Assembly (NCBI GenBank): GCA_030789695.1
Contig: CM061138.1
Coordinates: 20,346,214 to 20,410,213 of the forward strand
From: Scilla litardierei
Lineage: Eukaryota; Streptophyta; Magnoliopsida; Asparagales; Asparagaceae
Length of the DNA stretch: 64,000 bases
Direction: 5' to 3'
Positions within the stretch are counted from its first letter, which is position 1. Every line of letters begins with the position of its first letter. The notes under the pieces were generated by a model, which was given only the letters and a program-made list of their open reading frames with translations, searched no databases and was not told where the DNA came from. Made by a program: the position numbers and the translations under genes. Below, piece by piece: positions 1-12,700 of the stretch.

Positions 1-1620
1 GTGCAATGATATTATCAAGAGGGGTCTTAAGCATAAAGAGATTATCAAGAGCAACAATAAAAAGAGTAGTACAAAATAATTTATTATAGTAAACAAATTT
101 TGAAATGTGATGTGAAATGCATACACGTTTATCTTTTTTCTTTGTAATGGATAGGTCTAACTCTGTTGATTCATCACAATTAGATGATAATATCAACAAG
201 TCCAAGTCTATGTGATCAGAAACAACTTTTTTCTATTATATACATTAAAATCATTCTAATGAAACCGAGAAGGGACCATAAGAGGAATAGAATACATCCA
301 GTTATGAAGATTGTGAAGGTGATGCAGTAGAAGGTGAATGGGGAACATGAACATGAAGCATAACTAACTCAGTAAGACCTGATCAATTATACAAAGACGA
401 AAAATGTGAAGTGGACTTAAAGAAAGAAACATCTACACCAGTAAAGAAAAGTATTTGACTATACCATCTATATCTTTTTGTGTTTATGCATATTTTAAAA
501 AACACATTTAATGGTTCGAAGAGTTGATTGATTTATCTTAGGATTATGCTCACGAACAACATATGTATAACCAAAATTTTTAAATGGTAACTGAAAGACA
601 TTCTTACGAGAAAAAAGAACAGCATGTGGAGTTTTACTATGAAAAACAAATGATGGCATTTGATTTATCAAATAATATGTGAGAATTACATCACTTCAAA
701 AGATTTTAGGACCATTTATTTGAACATTGAAACAACACGGCTCTAGTGACTTTTAAAAAATGTCTATTTTTTTCTTTCTGTCATCCTAATTTGTTATGGA
801 GTATATGAACACGATGAATGATGAATAATACTATGAGTGGTTGTAAAATCACAAAAATATTTGAGTAGATTCTCTGGCATTAGTCATCTGAAGAATTTTC
901 ACTGGTATATTAAATTGAGTTTGGATTTCATAACAAAAGGTACAAAAATTGAAAACAACTCAGAACAATATTTCATTAAATAAATCTTTGTTACATGAGA
1001 AAAACATCTACAGATGTACCAAAATAATAAAACTTTAATTTTGACGTAACACGAGATGGACTCTAAATGTTAGAATGAACTAAAATGAAAGAAGCAGAAG
1101 CTTGTTTATTGACAATAGGTGAAAAGACACGATGATATTTTACATACTCCTATGACTTATACTCTAAAATTTGCAAATAACCTAAACTGAGAATCAATTT
1201 CTTCAAATTCTTCAATGAGGGATGAGGGATGGCCTGGATGATAATGACTCTGTAAGGGAAAAGCTGTAGCTGAGCAAGCAGTAGAAGAATAAAAGTAGTA
1301 GACATTCCTGACCTTTGCCAGTTGTCTTCTTTGAGTTCAAGTTATCGTAAAGACCAATGAAACATTACTGACAATGATTTTAGAAGTCGGATGGATGCAA
1401 GCCCTTCGTCAATCGTCTTAAGTTCCAATCCTGAATAATTAACAAAATGTGAAGAAAAGGTAAATGTGAACTGAAGGCTTTCAATAAGTTTACTAACAGA
1501 CATGTGATTAAGTTGAAAACAAGGAACACAGAAAACTGATGATAAAGAAATAGGTGGTGTAGGATGTATCACGACTATAATGCTAACTTTAGTAGGTAAA
1601 GGTAATATATAGGAGCAAGG
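1..1620 (-). pseudogene. Copia pol remnant: GAG-pre-integrase and integrase
   Basis: Minus-strand translation gives recognisable but broken copia Pol. At about 1342-1572 there is a GAG-pre-integrase segment with SLSSVFCVP and MSVSKLIESLQ, the usual region before integrase. At about 780-880 there is the integrase core motif GIIHHSSC-SYTP followed by a damaged copy of the QNGVAERKNR block. At about 640-700 the segment YYLINQMPS is seen, and at about 480-600 FGYTYVVREHNP followed by a damaged KCVFLGY/TQKGYK block. Many stop codons and at least two frame changes separate the pieces. The sequence runs off the window at base 1. Confidence 0.75.
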
Positions 1621-2044
1621 ATAAATAATGCATATGAGAAAAGATGTCAGACATGCCTGGCATATGATCAGTTACCCAGAATCTGTGATCCATGGTTGAG
1701 AAGCAGAAGTGGATGACAAATGTATTGTTGGTGACTCTATCTTGGTTAAATACACAATATGAGTTGATTTTTGTGCAACTTGATACTATGTGAATTGAGA
1801 ATACTCACGTCTAGAATCAAGACTTTGAGAGGGATCAACAAGATAAACTATAGAATTAGCATCATCCCCTGGCAGTATCAACATTAACAACATATGAATG
1901 TCACCCAAACAAATCCTAACAGTAATAACAGGTATGATTGTCATTTTCGTAATGGTTGCAACTCCGAGTTCCTCTTCTAAGAATTCCACAACGATGCTCT
2001 CTACTATGAAATGTATTACTATATCGTCGACCACAGAATACTAA

Positions 2045-2350
2045 TGAGAAATGGTAGGGAAAACGAGGGACTTTGATAGATAATGATGGGGACTGCAAAG
2101 ATAATGGCCTCAATTAGAGAGAATGACCACCTTCCCAGGATCTAAAACTAATTTCTACTCTTGAACTCCTACTCTCTATTTTCTACACTTCTTCTCAATT
2201 TTCTTCCTTCCTCACCCTAACTCCACATTTATAGGGTTGGTTTGACCCCATTTACAAAATTGGCCCTCGGACACCAAATTGCAAAATTACACTACGGGCC
2301 CCAAAACTACAAAATTGTCATTATTGTGGCTACAATTCTCATTCCCAACA
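2045..2350 (-). repeat. 3' LTR of the 1.5-kb gag-fragment element
   Basis: About 306 bp, matching 3336-3581 over most of that copy. It starts TGAGAAATG and ends CCCAACA beside a C-run that is the polypurine tract seen from the other strand. Confidence 0.65.
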
Positions 2351-3335
2351 CTACGCTGCCCCCCGAAAAACCACCTTACTCTCAAGGTGGTGCATGAAGT
2401 CCACGAGTGCGATTTTCCGAGTGTTGGAGCAGTCTCATTGCCTCCTTCTGGATCAAAAGGCCATCCACAAGTTCCTTCCTCCTCGAAATGTTGCCCCAGG
2501 AGTGGTAGTGTGTCTGCAGCTGAGTCGTCTACGCACTGGCGCTTTCTTTTCTGAATTTAGACTCCAAACGGGATCAGAATCGTCAAAATACGGAAGCTGC
2601 GTAGAAAATACTTCAAAAATGGCCCAGAAATTGCCAGAAAAAGAAATGGCTCACTGTTTGACCCTGGGATCGGCTGGATTGAGCCGTCACTATAGCGGGG
2701 GGCCTCACCGGCACCGATCCCGCTTTCCGACGATTCCGGAGGCTGATGAACGTGAAAATTACTCCGTTGTGTTCGCCCGACTGAGATGCGGCCGATGGTG
2801 GTGGTGGCGGTCCCAAACCATGCCATCGACACCACCGGTGACGCTCAAAACCCCTGCGAAACCTTTCGGGCACTCGCCCGCGTCGCGGAGGTCCCTCGAG
2901 GCTTGCCGGAGTCGGTGCAGCCCTCTGGGGGCTCGCCTGACTCTTGGCGGCCCTCCGGTGGGGATGACGGAGCTCGGGCAGCCAAGGAGGAGGCCGTCGC
3001 GTGTTCGCTGTCCACTGTCGGTTCCGGATCTAGGTTGCCGATGTCCGTGGACTTCGGATCTGTGTCGTTCTTCTCCTTCTCCTTCAGATCTAGCAGATCT
3101 AGACTCGTGATCTTCAGAGCTTTCTCTGCCTTCGCCGAGGAAGAGTAGCGACGATTGATCTCTACAAAATCCTCTACTATTTGACGGCGCGTCTATGCAA
3201 ATATTTGATGAATCGAGGATCTCAAATTCTCCGATAGACGACGATCCATCTCCTCCAAATAATGCTTCAGCGCGGTCCTGGTCTCCTCCACATCAAACAT
3301 CGGCGCCATGGATCTTGAGCTCTGATATCAATTGA

Positions 3336-3581
3336 TGAGAAATGACAGGGTAAAAGAGGGATTTTGATAGATAACGACATGGAATACTAAGATAATAGCC
3401 TCAATTAGAGAGGAGGAACACTCTCGTAGGATCTAAAACTAACTTCTACTCCTAAACTCTTACTCTCTACTTTCTACTATTCTTCTCAATTTTCTTCCTT
3501 CCTCACACTAACCTCATTACCTCCTATTTATAGGGTTGGGTTGACCCTATTTACGAAATTGCACTCGGGCATCAAATTACA
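3336..3581 (-). repeat. 5' LTR (truncated) of the 1.5-kb gag-fragment element
   Basis: Direct repeat of 2045-2350 that stops matching after CAAATTACA at about 3581, so it has lost its far end. It abuts the PBS-like sequence at 3319-3330. Confidence 0.6.
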
Positions 3582-3589
3582 GTGTGAAA

Positions 3590-4390
3590 CCACCACCGCT
3601 ATTCAATCGATCCGTTTTAATTTTAGAACAAGTACATGCTTGGCATCCTCATCAGCATCGTTGGATCTAGATTCACAAACAACACAAGATACCGAGAAAA
3701 AACTCAAGCAAAATCTCTTTTCATATAAGATATTACCTCACCGAATCGAGGTCAGGTTTTAAGTCATGAGGAAACCAAAGAGTAACTAATTGATTGTGTT
3801 GCTTTTGCATTATCTTAACATCAGATGTAATTGGCATAAAACATTAAGTTCTTCATAAGCTCACTTTAGATCTTAGAAGAGTTTGGTAATGATTTTTTAC
3901 TTTTTGCTTGCATTGGAAGAATTTTTCAGAAACATCATACAAATGATTCAAATCAATGGAATATAAAAGCTTCACTTACTCTTAAATATGTTTACATGTG
4001 TTAAGATGCTGACACATTGGCATGGGGCTACATGGATATCCATATTAAAGAAACATTCTGAACATCATCTTGCATCTACTTGTCCAACTTTGATATAGTA
4101 TCATAGGAATTATGATGGACATCAATTGAGGTGCTCGAAGTACCTAAGGAAGATTGAGGAGCATCATCTGTGGGATGGCGTGCTACAATTAAGCTTCTGG
4201 GTAGTAATTTGCAGAACCATCTGTAATCCATCAAACATGCTCTTTGAATCCTTAACCAGCTTCAACAAAAAATAACCAATAATAATAACCGATGATGACA
4301 ACCGGCTATCTTTCAACCAACAAACGAATTTTATGGCACCCAACGAAGTAACTGACAACCACAACCAACGACTATCACCACTGTCAGTTT
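3590..4390 (-). pseudogene. Copia gag remnant (N-terminal and central part)
   Basis: Minus-strand frames contain pieces typical of copia Gag: IPLI followed by a YDVSEKFFQCKQK-like block (about 3900-3970), AYEELNVLCQLH (about 3850), a SDVKIMQKQ block (about 3800) and a LDSVR block (about 3740). Stops and shifts occur throughout. The downstream part, an Arg-rich stretch and a CCHC-like knuckle, lies at about 1990-2113, on the other side of an inserted LTR element (2045-3581). Gag is non-functional. The best alternative is another copia lineage; exact lineage cannot be set from this decayed copy. Confidence 0.7.
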
Positions 4391-4602
4391 ACGAAAATTT
4401 AAAACATTCTTTTCACAGATTAGTACTGTAGCGCTACGATTATGTGGTACTGTAGCATATACTTAGCGCTACAGTTACCCCTTTATACGAGAAGGGAGAA
4501 AAGGGTCATGGTTGGGTTTTGAATTGTATTTGGGTTTTTTTGAGAATAAATGTGTATTCTATTTAAATAGAAGTAGGGTACTTTAGAAGAAGAGAGGCTC
4601 GG

Positions 4603-4810
4603 ATACCATTAACTAAAAAGAGAATATTATTTCGAATAATGGCCACATATCATAAAGTTGTATTGATTCTGTATATATAGCTAAAAATATAAGATAAATA
4701 CAATTAAGATTACAATTCATATTTAACTTCTTATTTAAACTCTAAAACTGTAAGAATATAATTCGTAATACTAAACTAGATATTCTCCCAATTCTGATAT
4801 AACTCTAACA
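4603..4810 (-). repeat. LTR of the decayed copia element
   Basis: On the minus strand this about 208-bp AT-rich block starts with TGTTAGAG at 4810 and ends next to a primer-binding site resembling initiator tRNA-Met (about 4589-4601). It is therefore the 5' LTR of the minus-strand element to its left. The partner LTR is outside the window, so the boundary at the PBS side is approximate. Confidence 0.6.
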
Positions 4811-4833
4811 ACATGGGTAATGCTCTTCCCTTT

Positions 4834-5305
4834 TGATATGATCCAGATCTGAATTTGGGATAAAAAATGATTTTTAGTGGATTTTGGAGATAAAAGATGA
4901 GATTTTAATGGTAAAGGGTGTATTTTTAGGGTTAGGAAGAGGGATGAGGGGAGGTGGAATTTTTATTAATAAGAAGCTGAAAATAAAAGATGGTACAAAA
5001 GATAATTAAGTTCTTTTGAGAGGAACTCGCTCGTAGCTTTGGATTCAAGATCAAAGCCTAAATCTCCCAAGACTAGCTTTTACTTCGAAGGAAAAGCTTA
5101 AACCTCCAAGATTTATGGTTTCTTCCACAATATTTAACATGCCCTCCCTAACCCTAGCCATTGCCTACAAATACCAAAACGAAAATTACCAAAATCACAG
5201 AAAACACCCCTAACTCTGAAAATTACAAAAAGACACCCGAAAACTGAAAACTTATGAAAACAAACCCGAAACTCCAAAACTCTTGAAAACCGAAAGCTTA
5301 TATCA
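4834..5305 (-). repeat. 3' LTR of the 4834-8374 element
   Basis: About 472 bp, starting TGATATGATCC and ending TTATATCA. It matches 7890-8374 throughout with scattered substitutions and small indels. Confidence 0.8.
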
Positions 5306-5314
5306 TTACTCTGT

Positions 5315-7863
5315 TACCGAAGAACCACATTGTCTTCAAAATGATGTCGTGAAAACCGTGTGCTCGCTTCTCTAAATGGAGGTGCTTGTCCACTCTCGGC
5401 TCTTCCTGCTCAACTGCCTGGCCTTCTTCATCTTCAACGATCAACATCTGGAGAGTCTGATCTTCACAATGATGCAGTGTTCTAAATATCGGATATCGGT
5501 CGCGTATCAGCCTAAGAAATTTAATATCGGATTGCGGATATCGGGGATATTGATTAAATATCGGAGTGTCATATCGGAGGCTTAAAAATGATGAAATATA
5601 TAAGCATAGATATATGTACGAAGATATAAACTATACTAACTCAAATAAAAGTATATTTTGGTTATACTTCTCTCGTTAAACATGAATATCAGGGTTATTG
5701 ACTTAATATCAAAGCTCAACCAACTAAAAAACCCAAAACTGGAAAGAAAAAAATTCAAAAGAACTGAAAAAATGGAAAAAAAATTAAAAAAGGGAACGAA
5801 TGCTTACCTTGATCGAAAAACCCTCCCTTGCAACGATTGAACACCGCACGACGAACCGCAATCGACTTTCACCGGAAAATTTCGACTGACGGGGTTGAGC
5901 AAAGGGACGTGAGGAGCTGAGCGACATAAGGAGCTGAGCAGTGATTAGTACAAACTCGCGATTTTCTCCCAAAAAACCTGTTGGTCTCATGTTTTAACTG
6001 ATGGATTTGGGTTGAGTCGGATCCACTTTTCAGTAGACCGACCCGCTAACTGAACTTTAAAAAAACAATGAATAGCGGCCGATACTTCAAAAGAAAATAT
6101 CGGCCGCAATATCGGCCCAAACCCGATATATCGGCGATATTTCTCCAAATATCGGAAACCGCAATAAAACAGCCTATATCGTATCGGTCCAGTGATAATT
6201 CCGATATTGCGGCCGATATACCAGATATCGAACCGATTTTTAGAACACTGCAATGATGTCTTGGCCCGTACATCTCGCCACAACGGAAGCAGAGCCCCTT
6301 TGTGCGTCTATTCTGGATCTCCGCCTCTGTGAGCCGCTTAAGCCTATTGTCTGATTGAAGCTCATTGTTCTTCTCTTGGTTGGACTGGATCCCTCCTGAC
6401 GACGTCTCCTGCCCCATTGCTGGTGCCTGACTGCAGAAAGAAGATCCGCTCCATGCTCCCCTGGTACGTCGTTTCTCTGTGAGCTTGTCCTTTATCACAT
6501 GCGCCAAGTCCATCCTGTCCAGCAGTCTTCTAGGTCTCTGTACGCGTAGCTCAGTCCGTATGCTTGGTTTCAGATCCTTCATGAAGTATCCCTTCAAATA
6601 CTCCACTGACACTCCCCAAACACGGTTGCCAGCATCTCAAATCTCCTGATGTAATTCCTGACTGTTTCATCATGTTTAAGGGCAAAGAGCTGCTCGTAAA
6701 GTTCTCCTCCACGTGTCTCCCGAAATCGATGTAGCATGCAATTTTTAAATTCTTCTTACGATCGTATATGACGCTGCTGCTCTCTTCACCGGTACCAAGA
6801 CAATGCTTCACCCACTAAACATATTTCCAATGCCTTCGATTTCTCTGCTTCAGAAAGACACGTCACCTCAAAATATCTCTCCACCATATAGATCCACTCA
6901 TCCGGGTCTTTTCCCTTAAATATTAGCATTTTAACTTCCTGTCCATGCTGTCGGTGTTGAAATCCACAGGTGCTGCTCTGCCTGCCTTTCCATAGTAAGT
7001 GGGATGATAAATGTTGTGCCCTACCACCCTATATCGCCCAGAACCCCTTCATGGGTCGTCACCACTGCCTCCATCGTCGCCCCAGTCATACTCATTCCAA
7101 GCGTAGTCGTCGTTCACATCCTCTTCAAAGCTTGGTTCCTCGTCATAATCCTCTTGAAACTCTTTGTAAGCCGAAAGCACTCTACGTCGTCACCTCTCTG
7201 CCGCGTACCAAGGCACACGAAGCACCGAGAGTTCTTCCATGGCATTCTCAGGTCCCTGAAGTATTCCACCATCGTCGTCAAAGTCTCGTCGGGCCCTATG
7301 GACATCGTGGAGCCCCGTGATACTCTCATGACTCGACAGGCCGTTGGCGGGTCTCTAGGGGATCGTGGGGGCCCTGGCAGCCTTGCAGCGAGGCTGCCAG
7401 GGCATGCGACGAGGCCGCAAGATCATGCTAGTACTGCAGGGGCCGCGGGTCCACAATGAACGCTGCTAGGATTTCCCCGTGGGATCTTCTTCTGCTTCCT
7501 CGAGGTAGTCGTCAGCATCAGAAATAAATATTTCCACGAATTCTTCAACTTTTTCCTTGTCCTTCTCTAAAGTTGCACCATTTTGTCGTAGATTTTGTTG
7601 ACCATCTAGATCTAAACCTTTCGCTGTTTGAAATTCCGTGATTATTTGTGGGAGCTGCCGAATTTGCTGTCGCATTAGGTTTTGTATGTAAGACTTCATC
7701 TTCACATCTGTCGCCTTGGATTCTTATTCGATCGTTGTCCTAACCTCAGATCTGATCTGATCTCAGATCTGAGTTCATATATAGATTTCTTCGGATCCCC
7801 GACTTCCGCATTGAGTCTTACCTCCAAAAGCTCTGTCTTTTTCATTGCCTCCGTCATTGCCAT
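5315..7863 (-). pseudogene. Gypsy-type gag (broken), split by a hAT-like element
   Basis: Minus-strand translation from the ATG at 7863 (MAMTEAMKKTELLEV) gives a charged, helix-rich N-terminus. A Gln/Glu-rich coiled stretch follows (7466-7705), then a GC-rich variable segment (about 7320-7460). The gag core is in shifted frames (about 6550-7300). Next comes an Arg/Glu-rich linker and a zinc knuckle CFRCGEMYGPRHHC (about 6255-6300), typical of plant gypsy Gag. The acidic C-terminal tail resumes beyond the hAT insertion (about 5380-5474). Frameshifts near 6610 and 6810 plus the insertion make it non-coding. The knuckle Cys and His residues themselves are intact. Confidence 0.75.
5475..6250. mobile_element. 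Non-autonomous hAT-like element with ATATCGG subterminal repeats
   Basis: The ends are inverted: CAGTGTTCTAAATATCGG at the left, and the right end reads CAGTGTTCTAAAAATCGG on the other strand, differing at one base. Both sides carry the perfect 8-bp duplication CAATGATG (5467-5474 and 6251-6258), the target length of the hAT superfamily. The terminal 100-200 bases contain more than a dozen copies of ATATCGG or its complement. The middle is AT-rich with no transposase. It sits in the gag of the surrounding gag-only element directly after the zinc knuckle, so it is younger than that element. Confidence 0.85.
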
Positions 7864-7889
7864 GGATCGTAATTGCTCTGATCCCACTT

Positions 7890-8374
7890 TGATACGATTC
7901 GAATCCGAATCTGGGATAAAAATCTGGTTTTTAGTGGATTTTAGGATGAAAGATAAGAATTGTATGGTAAAGGAGAGATTTTTAGGGTTAGGAAGAGGGA
8001 TTTGGGGGGGAAGGCAGAATTTTTATTAATAAGAAGTTGAAAATAAAAGAGCATACAAAAGATAGTTGAGTTCTTTCGAGAGGAGCTCGCTCTCCTATAT
8101 TTGGATTTGAAATCAAAGCCTAAATCTTTCAAGAGTAGCTTTTACTTCAAAGGAAAAGCTTAAACATCCAAGATCTATGGTTTCTTTCACAATATTCAAC
8201 ATGCCCTCCCTAACCCTAGCCGTCGCCGACAAATACTAATCTGGATATAAACAAAATTACATAAAACCCCTCTAAATCTGAAAATTACAAAAAGACATTG
8301 AAAACTGAAAATTTACAAAAACACATCCGAAACTCTAGAACTCCAGAAATCCTGAAAACTGAAAGGTCTTATCA
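7890..8374 (-). repeat. 5' LTR of the 4834-8374 element
   Basis: About 485 bp, starting TGATACGATTC and ending CTTATCA. It is the partner of 4834-5305 and lies next to the PBS at 7875-7886. Confidence 0.8.
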
Positions 8375-8696
8375 CATTTCCCTCTCAGTTGTGACTATAA
8401 TCCCTTCTTTCTTCTCTGTGGTGAGGATGTAACCGAATACAAATAGTCTGGCTAAATCTACTTTCACATTCATATCTTGACAAATGTGTATATCCGAAGT
8501 TCACTTGTTTGATATGGATGGAGACTACCCAAAATATCCATGTAGATATCCGTAGAACCATCAAAATGGAATACATATCCGAAAATCCTAAGAATGTCTT
8601 TGTGCATATGCCATATAGATTATAGTTTATTTTTCACGACAAATGTAGACAAAAGCTATTTATTGTTATGTTGGAATTGCGCTAGTTTCTTTATGC

Positions 8697-8752
8697 AAGT
8701 GGTTAAAAGAAAGATTTGTTTGCCAAGTGGTTAAAAGAAAGATTTGTTTGCA
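8697..8752. repeat. 28-bp tandem duplication
   Basis: AAGTGGTTAAAAGAAAGATT repeated at 8697 and 8725. Confidence 0.93.
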
Positions 8753-9557
8753 GATTTGAGATTGCTGGGTTATGAAAGACTATTTTTACATATCAAAGAG
8801 GCTTTCTAGAGGAATTATACAACTGAGATCCAAGTTTCTGCAAATTCAACAGATAGTAAGAATCAAGCTGACGAAAAGATGTAACCAAAGGTTTCATGTG
8901 GAACTAAATGACAACAGAAAATAACAGTGTGGGAAAAAGAAAATGGATATTAAAAGAAGCGACATGAAAATTAAATGCCATACACATTATCAAACTTTTA
9001 AGCACACCTCTCGACTTAATAACCAAGTAAATGACCAATTTTTTTGCAATTGGTCATGAATTTTTTTTGAACGCATTGCTGCCGGGACCCTGTAGTTATG
9101 TGGACCCTTTTGAATCCTTTGAAATGTTGCAATTCAACTCTTGCCTTTGAACATGTTGTGAGAACTAATCAACCAGCCATGCAAATAACACGTTAACTTG
9201 ATACCCGTAAATGGAAATACGAATCCCAAGCATACCCATGTCTCGACTTGAATTGTCTAGATTCCAACCGCATGTATCAGTTCCACTGGCTACCACCACC
9301 ATGATAACAGAATGGGGTTTTGACAACCTGATCCCTCTGCATTTTCATGTAGTGGCAGCAGGTTTCTCACAAACATGGTGGTGTTTCCACCATATGAACA
9401 TGTAGCAGAGAAGAAAATGAGCGGGTCGTGTTCCCGCCCCCGCCACCGGAGGGGGGGGGGGGTGTGTGTGTGTGTGTGTCAGGGAGCTATACTTAATATG
9501 GAACACAAATGTCCTGAATAAGTAACTTCTTGATTTATATTAAAAAATCATACCTTA

Positions 9558-9623
9558 AAGACAGTGCCAATTGGCATCACCATAGTCTACAAGACAGTGC
9601 CAATTGGCCTCACCATAGTCTAC
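9558..9623. repeat. 33-bp tandem duplication
   Basis: AAGACAGTGCCAATTGGC...TAGTCTAC at 9558-9590 and again at 9591-9623; one base differs. Confidence 0.93.
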
Positions 9624-9758
9624 TATACTTAATATGTCTTAATGGATAACATTAAATGCTCGACTTTGCATGTAAATTGATACATACATGTTTTTGCTAA
9701 TTGATTTGGTGTTTAGTGTTTAATCTTATTTATTACATTTTGGTAAATTACTCTGTAG

Positions 9759-12700
9759 GTTATTGCTGTGCTAATCGGAGGAATTTCTATTCTGTCTGGT
9801 CGTATAACAGCAGAGCAACTTACAAAGTTTGTTATGTACACTGAGTGGTTAATATATTCTACATGGAGAGTGGGAGATAATTGGTCCACATTGATGCAAT
9901 CAATCGGGGCAAGTGAGAAAGTCTTTCGGTTGATGGATCTCCAGCCTACCAAACAATTCTTATCGGAAGGCAAGCAAATTTTATATTTTGCAATGTATCA
10001 ATTCTGAATTTATCTGCATTCGATTTTATGTTTTCATATGATTATATCATTATTTGACGTATGGTGTGCTGTGTTTGTGGTGTATCCCTTGTATATTGTA
10101 AATATTTGTCGCAATGAATGATTGTTGTTGTCCGAATAGAAGTTAGAAAATTGTACTTCTATGATTCTGTGCGATTGTGCATCTTTCCTTGCTAACTGAA
10201 ACCTGGGCCACTCTCCTCTTACTCTTATATTAATTGCCATTTGAAAAGGGTCTCTCTATGTGCTGTGATCACTACTCCTCTATGCATTTATCGCCATACA
10301 GTGTAGGGATCTTAAATTCCAACCCTATGAAGTAATAGTTCCGATTTTGGTTGCTAGCTAATACTTTTATTTTGTAAAGCATGAATATGTCAAAACAGGA
10401 CCACCACACATGTTGGATTCGTAATTCGGACACCTGGATACTCTTGCTACTTGGTGGATGCATTGGACACATCCATGTATTCAATGGTGAATCTAAGACG
10501 TTGCATTTGGATATAAGCCTAGAAGTTTGGGTTTAGACTTCAGTTTGGTTTGTGGTTGCTGTTATGTATTTTGTTTTATTTTGGTTTGTTTGCGATTACA
10601 TGTCTGGGCAGAAGTAAACATGGAGAAGTGATAGACTTGGGTGTAACGGTAACCAATGGCAGAACTATAATTTCTGGGCATAAGGGCAAAACTGTATTTT
10701 TGACGGTTCAAGGGCAGATATGTATTTCTAGGCTTAACACCACATGTCAGTGGTACTTTAGTAATTGTGAGCTGACGGCTCATGCGGAATTTTGTTATAA
10801 ATAAATGGGAAGAGATTAGAAGAGGGTTATGTTGAATTTGGTGAATAATTGATTGAAAACAAGAGTAGATCCTTTAGATCTTGAGAGAGTTAGGTTATTT
10901 CTCTCGAATCAAAAGCTAGAAGAGTAGTCCTATTGAAAAATGCCAACTATCATCGTTCTATCAATAAAATTATCAACTTTTCCTCCAAAACCACAATCTA
11001 GCCGCAAAAATCTCAACTTTGACCATAAAAATCCAATCCCTTAAAATCCACCAAAAATTATATTTTCCCTCCTAAAATCCTATCCAGATCGTATCAAATT
11101 GATATTAGAGCGGTTCGATCTTGATGACGGTGAGGAAAGTTGATGCCTTTGAAGAAAATTGCGGAGCGAAGTGGAGATCCTCAAGGATTAAAAACAAAAG
11201 GTTGCAGAGAAGGTGGATGATGCGATCCACTAGGGTTTGATGATAAAAAGGGGATTTTTATTGATATCTCATACATGAAATTATCAATTAACTACTACAA
11301 CTACCCGCTAAATAACTACTACAAATCGATAGAACAATTAACTTGGGATTACTCTAAGGGAAATACGGAAAATCCTAATACAATTTATCTAAGAAATAAA
11401 CTAAAGAAATAAACTAGATGGGTTTCTTCACAAATCTCGCATAAACCCCATTAGGACCGGATCAAGGCTTTAAATAGTAAAACATTACGGAAATTGTCAA
11501 TTTACTAAAATGCCCATGAGCCAAAATTCAAGCTGCATCACTACTCTGCCCCCCGAAAAACCATCTTGTCCTCACGGTGGTGCGTGAAGTGTGTGGACGG
11601 GTTACTCCATGTGCAGGTGCTCCTGTTCCTATTCTTCATCAGCTTCCAGCATTACGACGCCCTCTCCATCCTCTTCATCGTCATTGAGTATCAGTATCTG
11701 AAGAGTATGGTCCTCGCACAGGTGTCCTGGAGTAAACTTCTCGTTGCATTTGAAACACAGACCATTGGCCCGCTTGTCACGAATCTCCGCCTCTGTCATC
11801 ATCCGTGTCTGTCCTCCAGGTCGTGGCTCTACTCTCTTCTCCTTACTGGCCGATGCTCTGTCTGTGGCTGCTCCTCCCCATGTGGTCGTCTTCTGTCCAC
11901 TTACAGGATCCTGCCCCGAAAAGAGGAGACTCCCCACGCTCTGCGGGCCCTCCTCTCTGAGTCCTGATAATCCTCCACCATCCTTGTCAAAGTCATCATC
12001 TCTCGCAGACCTGCAGGCTGCTGGAGTCTTAGCCCCGATCTAATGATGGGTTTCAGCCCCTTCATAAAGCACTCTTCCAAGGACTCTTCTGATACTCCGC
12101 GAACTCTGCTACCTAGCATCTCAAACTTCTTAATGTAGGCTCGCACCGTCCCATCCTGCCTCAAAGCATATAACCTCTCATAAGCTCCACCAGCCTGCAC
12201 CTCTCCAAAACGCTCCAGTAAGAGCGTGGTACACTCCTCCCACGTATGGAACGGCCTCTGCTATTGTGTCCATCTGAACTATTCCAGTGCCTGTCCCTCC
12301 AAGCAAACTCCTACTGACCAGAGCCAGTCATCCCGTACCGTTGCCACCCCAAAATACCTCTCAACACAATATAACTAACCATCAGGATCCTCCCCCTCGA
12401 AAACTGGCATCTTCAGCTTTCTTATCCGATTCGCCCCAACAAATCCTCTTCTATCCTGTGGATAGTCATGACGTCTCTGCTGAAATGGTTGTGGTCTCTC
12501 AGGCACATACCTTGTGACTGGATTCCGAGCTCCTTCATCTATACCATTCCATGGCATGTCACCCCAACCTGCTCCACCACCCCGATTATCTTCATGTTAT
12601 TTCCGTAGTTATCCTGGAATGCTCTGTGTGGGTCCTGAAGCCCTCTCCCATCTCCCAATACTCACCTAAAAGGCTGTGGATGTGTCGACGGTCTTCCAAA

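Larger units (their letters stand above)
2045..3581 (-). mobile_element. Small non-autonomous gypsy-type LTR element (about 1.5 kb) inserted in copia gag
   Basis: Direct repeats flank the element: 2045-2350 and 3336-3581 share long blocks, including the start TGAGAAATG and a central pyrimidine-rich stretch. On the minus strand the copy at 3336-3581 is followed by a primer-binding site GCTCTGATATCA (plus-strand view, 3319-3330) and by a gag-like ATG at 3309 that opens a 38-codon helix-rich start before a stop. A GC-rich Pro/Ser/Gly-coding middle follows (about 2800-3010). Next to the other LTR (about 2351-2400) lies a polypurine box with a trailing LEDK-type codon block, also found in two other gag-only elements here. 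No gag core, zinc knuckle or pol remains. The 3336-3581 LTR lacks its last 60-70 bases. Confidence 0.7.
1..4810 (-). mobile_element. Decayed Ty1/copia LTR retrotransposon, open at the left window edge
   Basis: Read on the minus strand the parts follow in copia order: one LTR (about 4603-4810), a primer-binding site resembling initiator tRNA-Met (TGGTATCCGAGCC, about 4589-4601), gag (4390 to 3590), a zinc-knuckle stretch (about 2000-2110), a GAG-pre-integrase segment (1342-1572) and integrase (1 to about 1100). Reverse transcriptase, RNase H and the second LTR would lie left of the window. All frames carry stops and shifts, so the element is dead. A separate small LTR element (2045-3581) sits inside gag and splits it. 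The whole lies in an upstream intron of the ABC transporter gene. Order and motifs are seen; the family name rests on known copia domain order. Confidence 0.8.
4834..8374 (-). mobile_element. Gag-only gypsy-type LTR element (TR-GAG-like), carrying a hAT-like insertion
   Basis: LTRs at 4834-5305 and 7890-8374 match along their length. On the minus strand the 5' LTR (7890-8374) is followed by a PBS close to initiator tRNA-Met (GCTCTGATCCCA, 7875-7886), then gag from an ATG at 7863. The internal region codes only Gag, ending in a zinc knuckle and an acidic tail. No protease, reverse transcriptase or integrase is present. Flanks show a near-match 5-bp target duplication (CCTTT at 4829-4833, CATTT at 8375-8379). 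A 776-bp hAT-like element (5475-6250) has inserted exactly after the knuckle. Elements with LTRs and gag but no pol are known in plants as TR-GAGs; assignment to that class is by structure. Confidence 0.8.
8375..9758 (+). other. Intron sequence of the ABC transporter gene; simple repeats only
   Basis: No coding exon recognised. It holds a 28-bp tandem duplication (8697-8752), a G-run followed by a (TG)n tract (about 9449-9479) and a 33-bp tandem duplication (9558-9590 and 9591-9623). I looked for the preceding transmembrane exon (expected to contain a WNW-type block) and did not see it, so that exon is probably left of the window. Confidence 0.6.

Noticed and set aside
2394..3110. A 238-codon plus-strand open frame, long for this region
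   Set aside because: It lies antisense to the gag start and GC-rich insert of the 2045-3581 element, has no recognisable domain and a biased composition.
9211..9405. A 64-codon frame close to the transporter exon, tested as a missing upstream exon
   Set aside because: It does not contain the expected transmembrane sequence, and no paired splice sites in phase with 9759 were seen.
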